A program made the translations under genes and the position numbers. A DNA stretch of 64,000 nucleotides from Candidatus Heimdallarchaeota archaeon (GTDB taxonomy: Archaea; Asgardarchaeota; Heimdallarchaeia; JABLTI01): positions 215,034-279,033 of the forward strand of contig JABCTZ010000032.1 in NCBI GenBank assembly GCA_018238155.1. The letters run 5' to 3'. The notes below the pieces were generated by a model. That model ran no database searches, had not been told where the DNA came from, and saw only the letters and a list, made by a program, of their open reading frames with translations. This document shows, one piece after another, positions 63,379 through 64,000 of this stretch. Numbering within the stretch: position 1 is the stretch's first letter; each line of letters opens with the position of its first letter.

Positions 63379-64000
63379 ATGCTGGAAGTTATTGGTGAAT
63401 TAATTCTCAAACACGCTAAAAAAATCGGTATAGACGCTGTAGAAGCTTTTCTTCAAAAGAAATCACTGAAAAGAATTATTATGAATAAAGGAATAATAAA
63501 AAATGTTTCAGAACACGAGTTATCAGGTTTTGCTGTAAGATCAATAATTGATAAACGAATGGGTTTCGTTTCTTCAAATTCATCAAGCAATATTGAAGCT
63601 ACAGTTGAGCTTTCACTACAAAATGCAAAGAGCTCACTACAAAAAATTTCAAGAGATTTTGTTGATTCTAAAACCATTTCTCAAGTAGATAATATTCGAG
63701 ATAATAATCTTCGAGATTTAACATTGAATGATATAAGTGAGAAACTAATTACTATGCTTGAGTCAATTGATTCTTCAAAACCAATTATCAATATTGCCGG
63801 TTCAGTATTTGTTGAAACTGAAGAACGTTTGGTTGCTAATTCACAGGGATTGTGGAAAAGAGAGGTTGGAACACGATTATTTGTAGAACTCGAAACAGCT
63901 ATTCAAATAGATGATTTCATTGGTGTTGGAACCGGGAACGAATGCTCTCGAGCGTTAGATAAAAATTGGCAAGCGTTATTTAATTCAACAATTAAAAATG
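63379..64000 (+). CDS. PmbA/TldE-like partner protein (3' end outside window)
   Basis: An open frame starts at ATG 63379 right after the tldD TGA and runs off the right edge with at least 207 residues visible. GELILKHAKKIGIDAVEAFL, SGFAVRSIIDKRMGFVSS and NIAGSVFVETEERLVANSQG fit the N-terminal domain of PmbA/TldE, which lacks the metal site and partners TldD. Tight spacing makes translational coupling likely. Confidence 0.85.
   Translation, partial: MLEVIGELILKHAKKIGIDAVEAFLQKKSLKRIIMNKGIIKNVSEHELSGFAVRSIIDKRMGFVSSNSSSNIEATVELSLQNAKSSLQKISRDFVDSKTISQVDNIRDNNLRDLTLNDISEKLITMLESIDSSKPIINIAGSVFVETEERLVANSQGLWKREVGTRLFVELETAIQIDDFIGVGTGNECSRALDKNWQALFNSTIKN

Noticed and set aside
1..64000. CRISPR arrays, insertion sequences or integrase genes
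   Set aside because: No regularly spaced direct repeats, transposase or tyrosine/serine recombinase motifs were seen in any frame I examined, including the accessory region.

Overview
This is an AT-rich archaeal chromosome segment. Archaeal marks are the Rpo3-eL18-uL13-uS9 cluster, eS30, KEOPS Pcc1, Elp3, NadM, RtcA, FtsZ, CCA-encoding tRNA genes with introns at position 37/38, and frequent TTG/GTG starts behind GGTGA-type ribosome binding sites. A Vps29-like metallophosphoesterase, a possible longin-like small protein, a cross-brace (FYVE/RING-like) zinc finger on a membrane protein and an ICMT-family methyltransferase make an Asgard archaeon, perhaps Heimdallarchaeia-like, the best guess. 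That placement is inference from gene content; no marker phylogeny could be run.

Layout. 0-13.8 kb is core: a cut-off gene (possibly Brix-like), pcc1, eS30, elp3, a convergent gpmI, a VWA protein, split tRNA-Arg(CCT), an ICMT-like methyltransferase, a response regulator/PAS/GAF protein, argS, ftsZ, tRNA-Gln(TTG) and the Vps29-like gene. 13.9-21.4 kb is mostly surface and membrane proteins: two tandem secreted DOMON/ethylbenzene-dehydrogenase-like paralogs with the same C-terminal anchor, a large membrane coiled-coil protein and a left-handed beta-helix acyltransferase. 21.5-26.5 kb holds an e-MtaB-type tRNA methylthiotransferase, a PHP phosphoesterase, a DUF354 protein and a peroxiredoxin.

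26.5-36.4 kb is an accessory, partly decayed region beginning just after a split tRNA-Tyr gene. It carries two related small zinc proteins flanking a HEPN-like frame broken by one in-frame TGA, two LAGLIDADG-like proteins lacking the catalytic acidic residue (one frameshifted), a seven-repeat SBBP protein, a secreted clan CD cysteine peptidase, a frameshifted LVIVD-repeat relative of that peptidase, a truncated SBBP gene fused to a truncated APH-kinase fragment, a possible tRNA-Tyr 3'-half remnant and an orphan Imm-like gene. The peptidase gene and its pseudogene relative appear to share an ATT start codon at identical spacing from a G-rich ribosome binding site.

36.4-64 kb returns to housekeeping: a membrane zinc-finger protein, lysine-ketoglutarate reductase and saccharopine dehydrogenase as separate genes (lysine via saccharopine), a threonine dehydratase, a sirtuin behind an unusual structured leader, CopZ/CopA copper export, a zinc-ribbon membrane pair, a nitrilase, an SDR epimerase, a Nog1-like GTPase overlapping RtcA, a DNA alkyltransferase, NadM, the RNA polymerase/ribosomal operon closed by a strong hairpin terminator, a HEPN protein, and a TldD/PmbA pair cut by the right edge.
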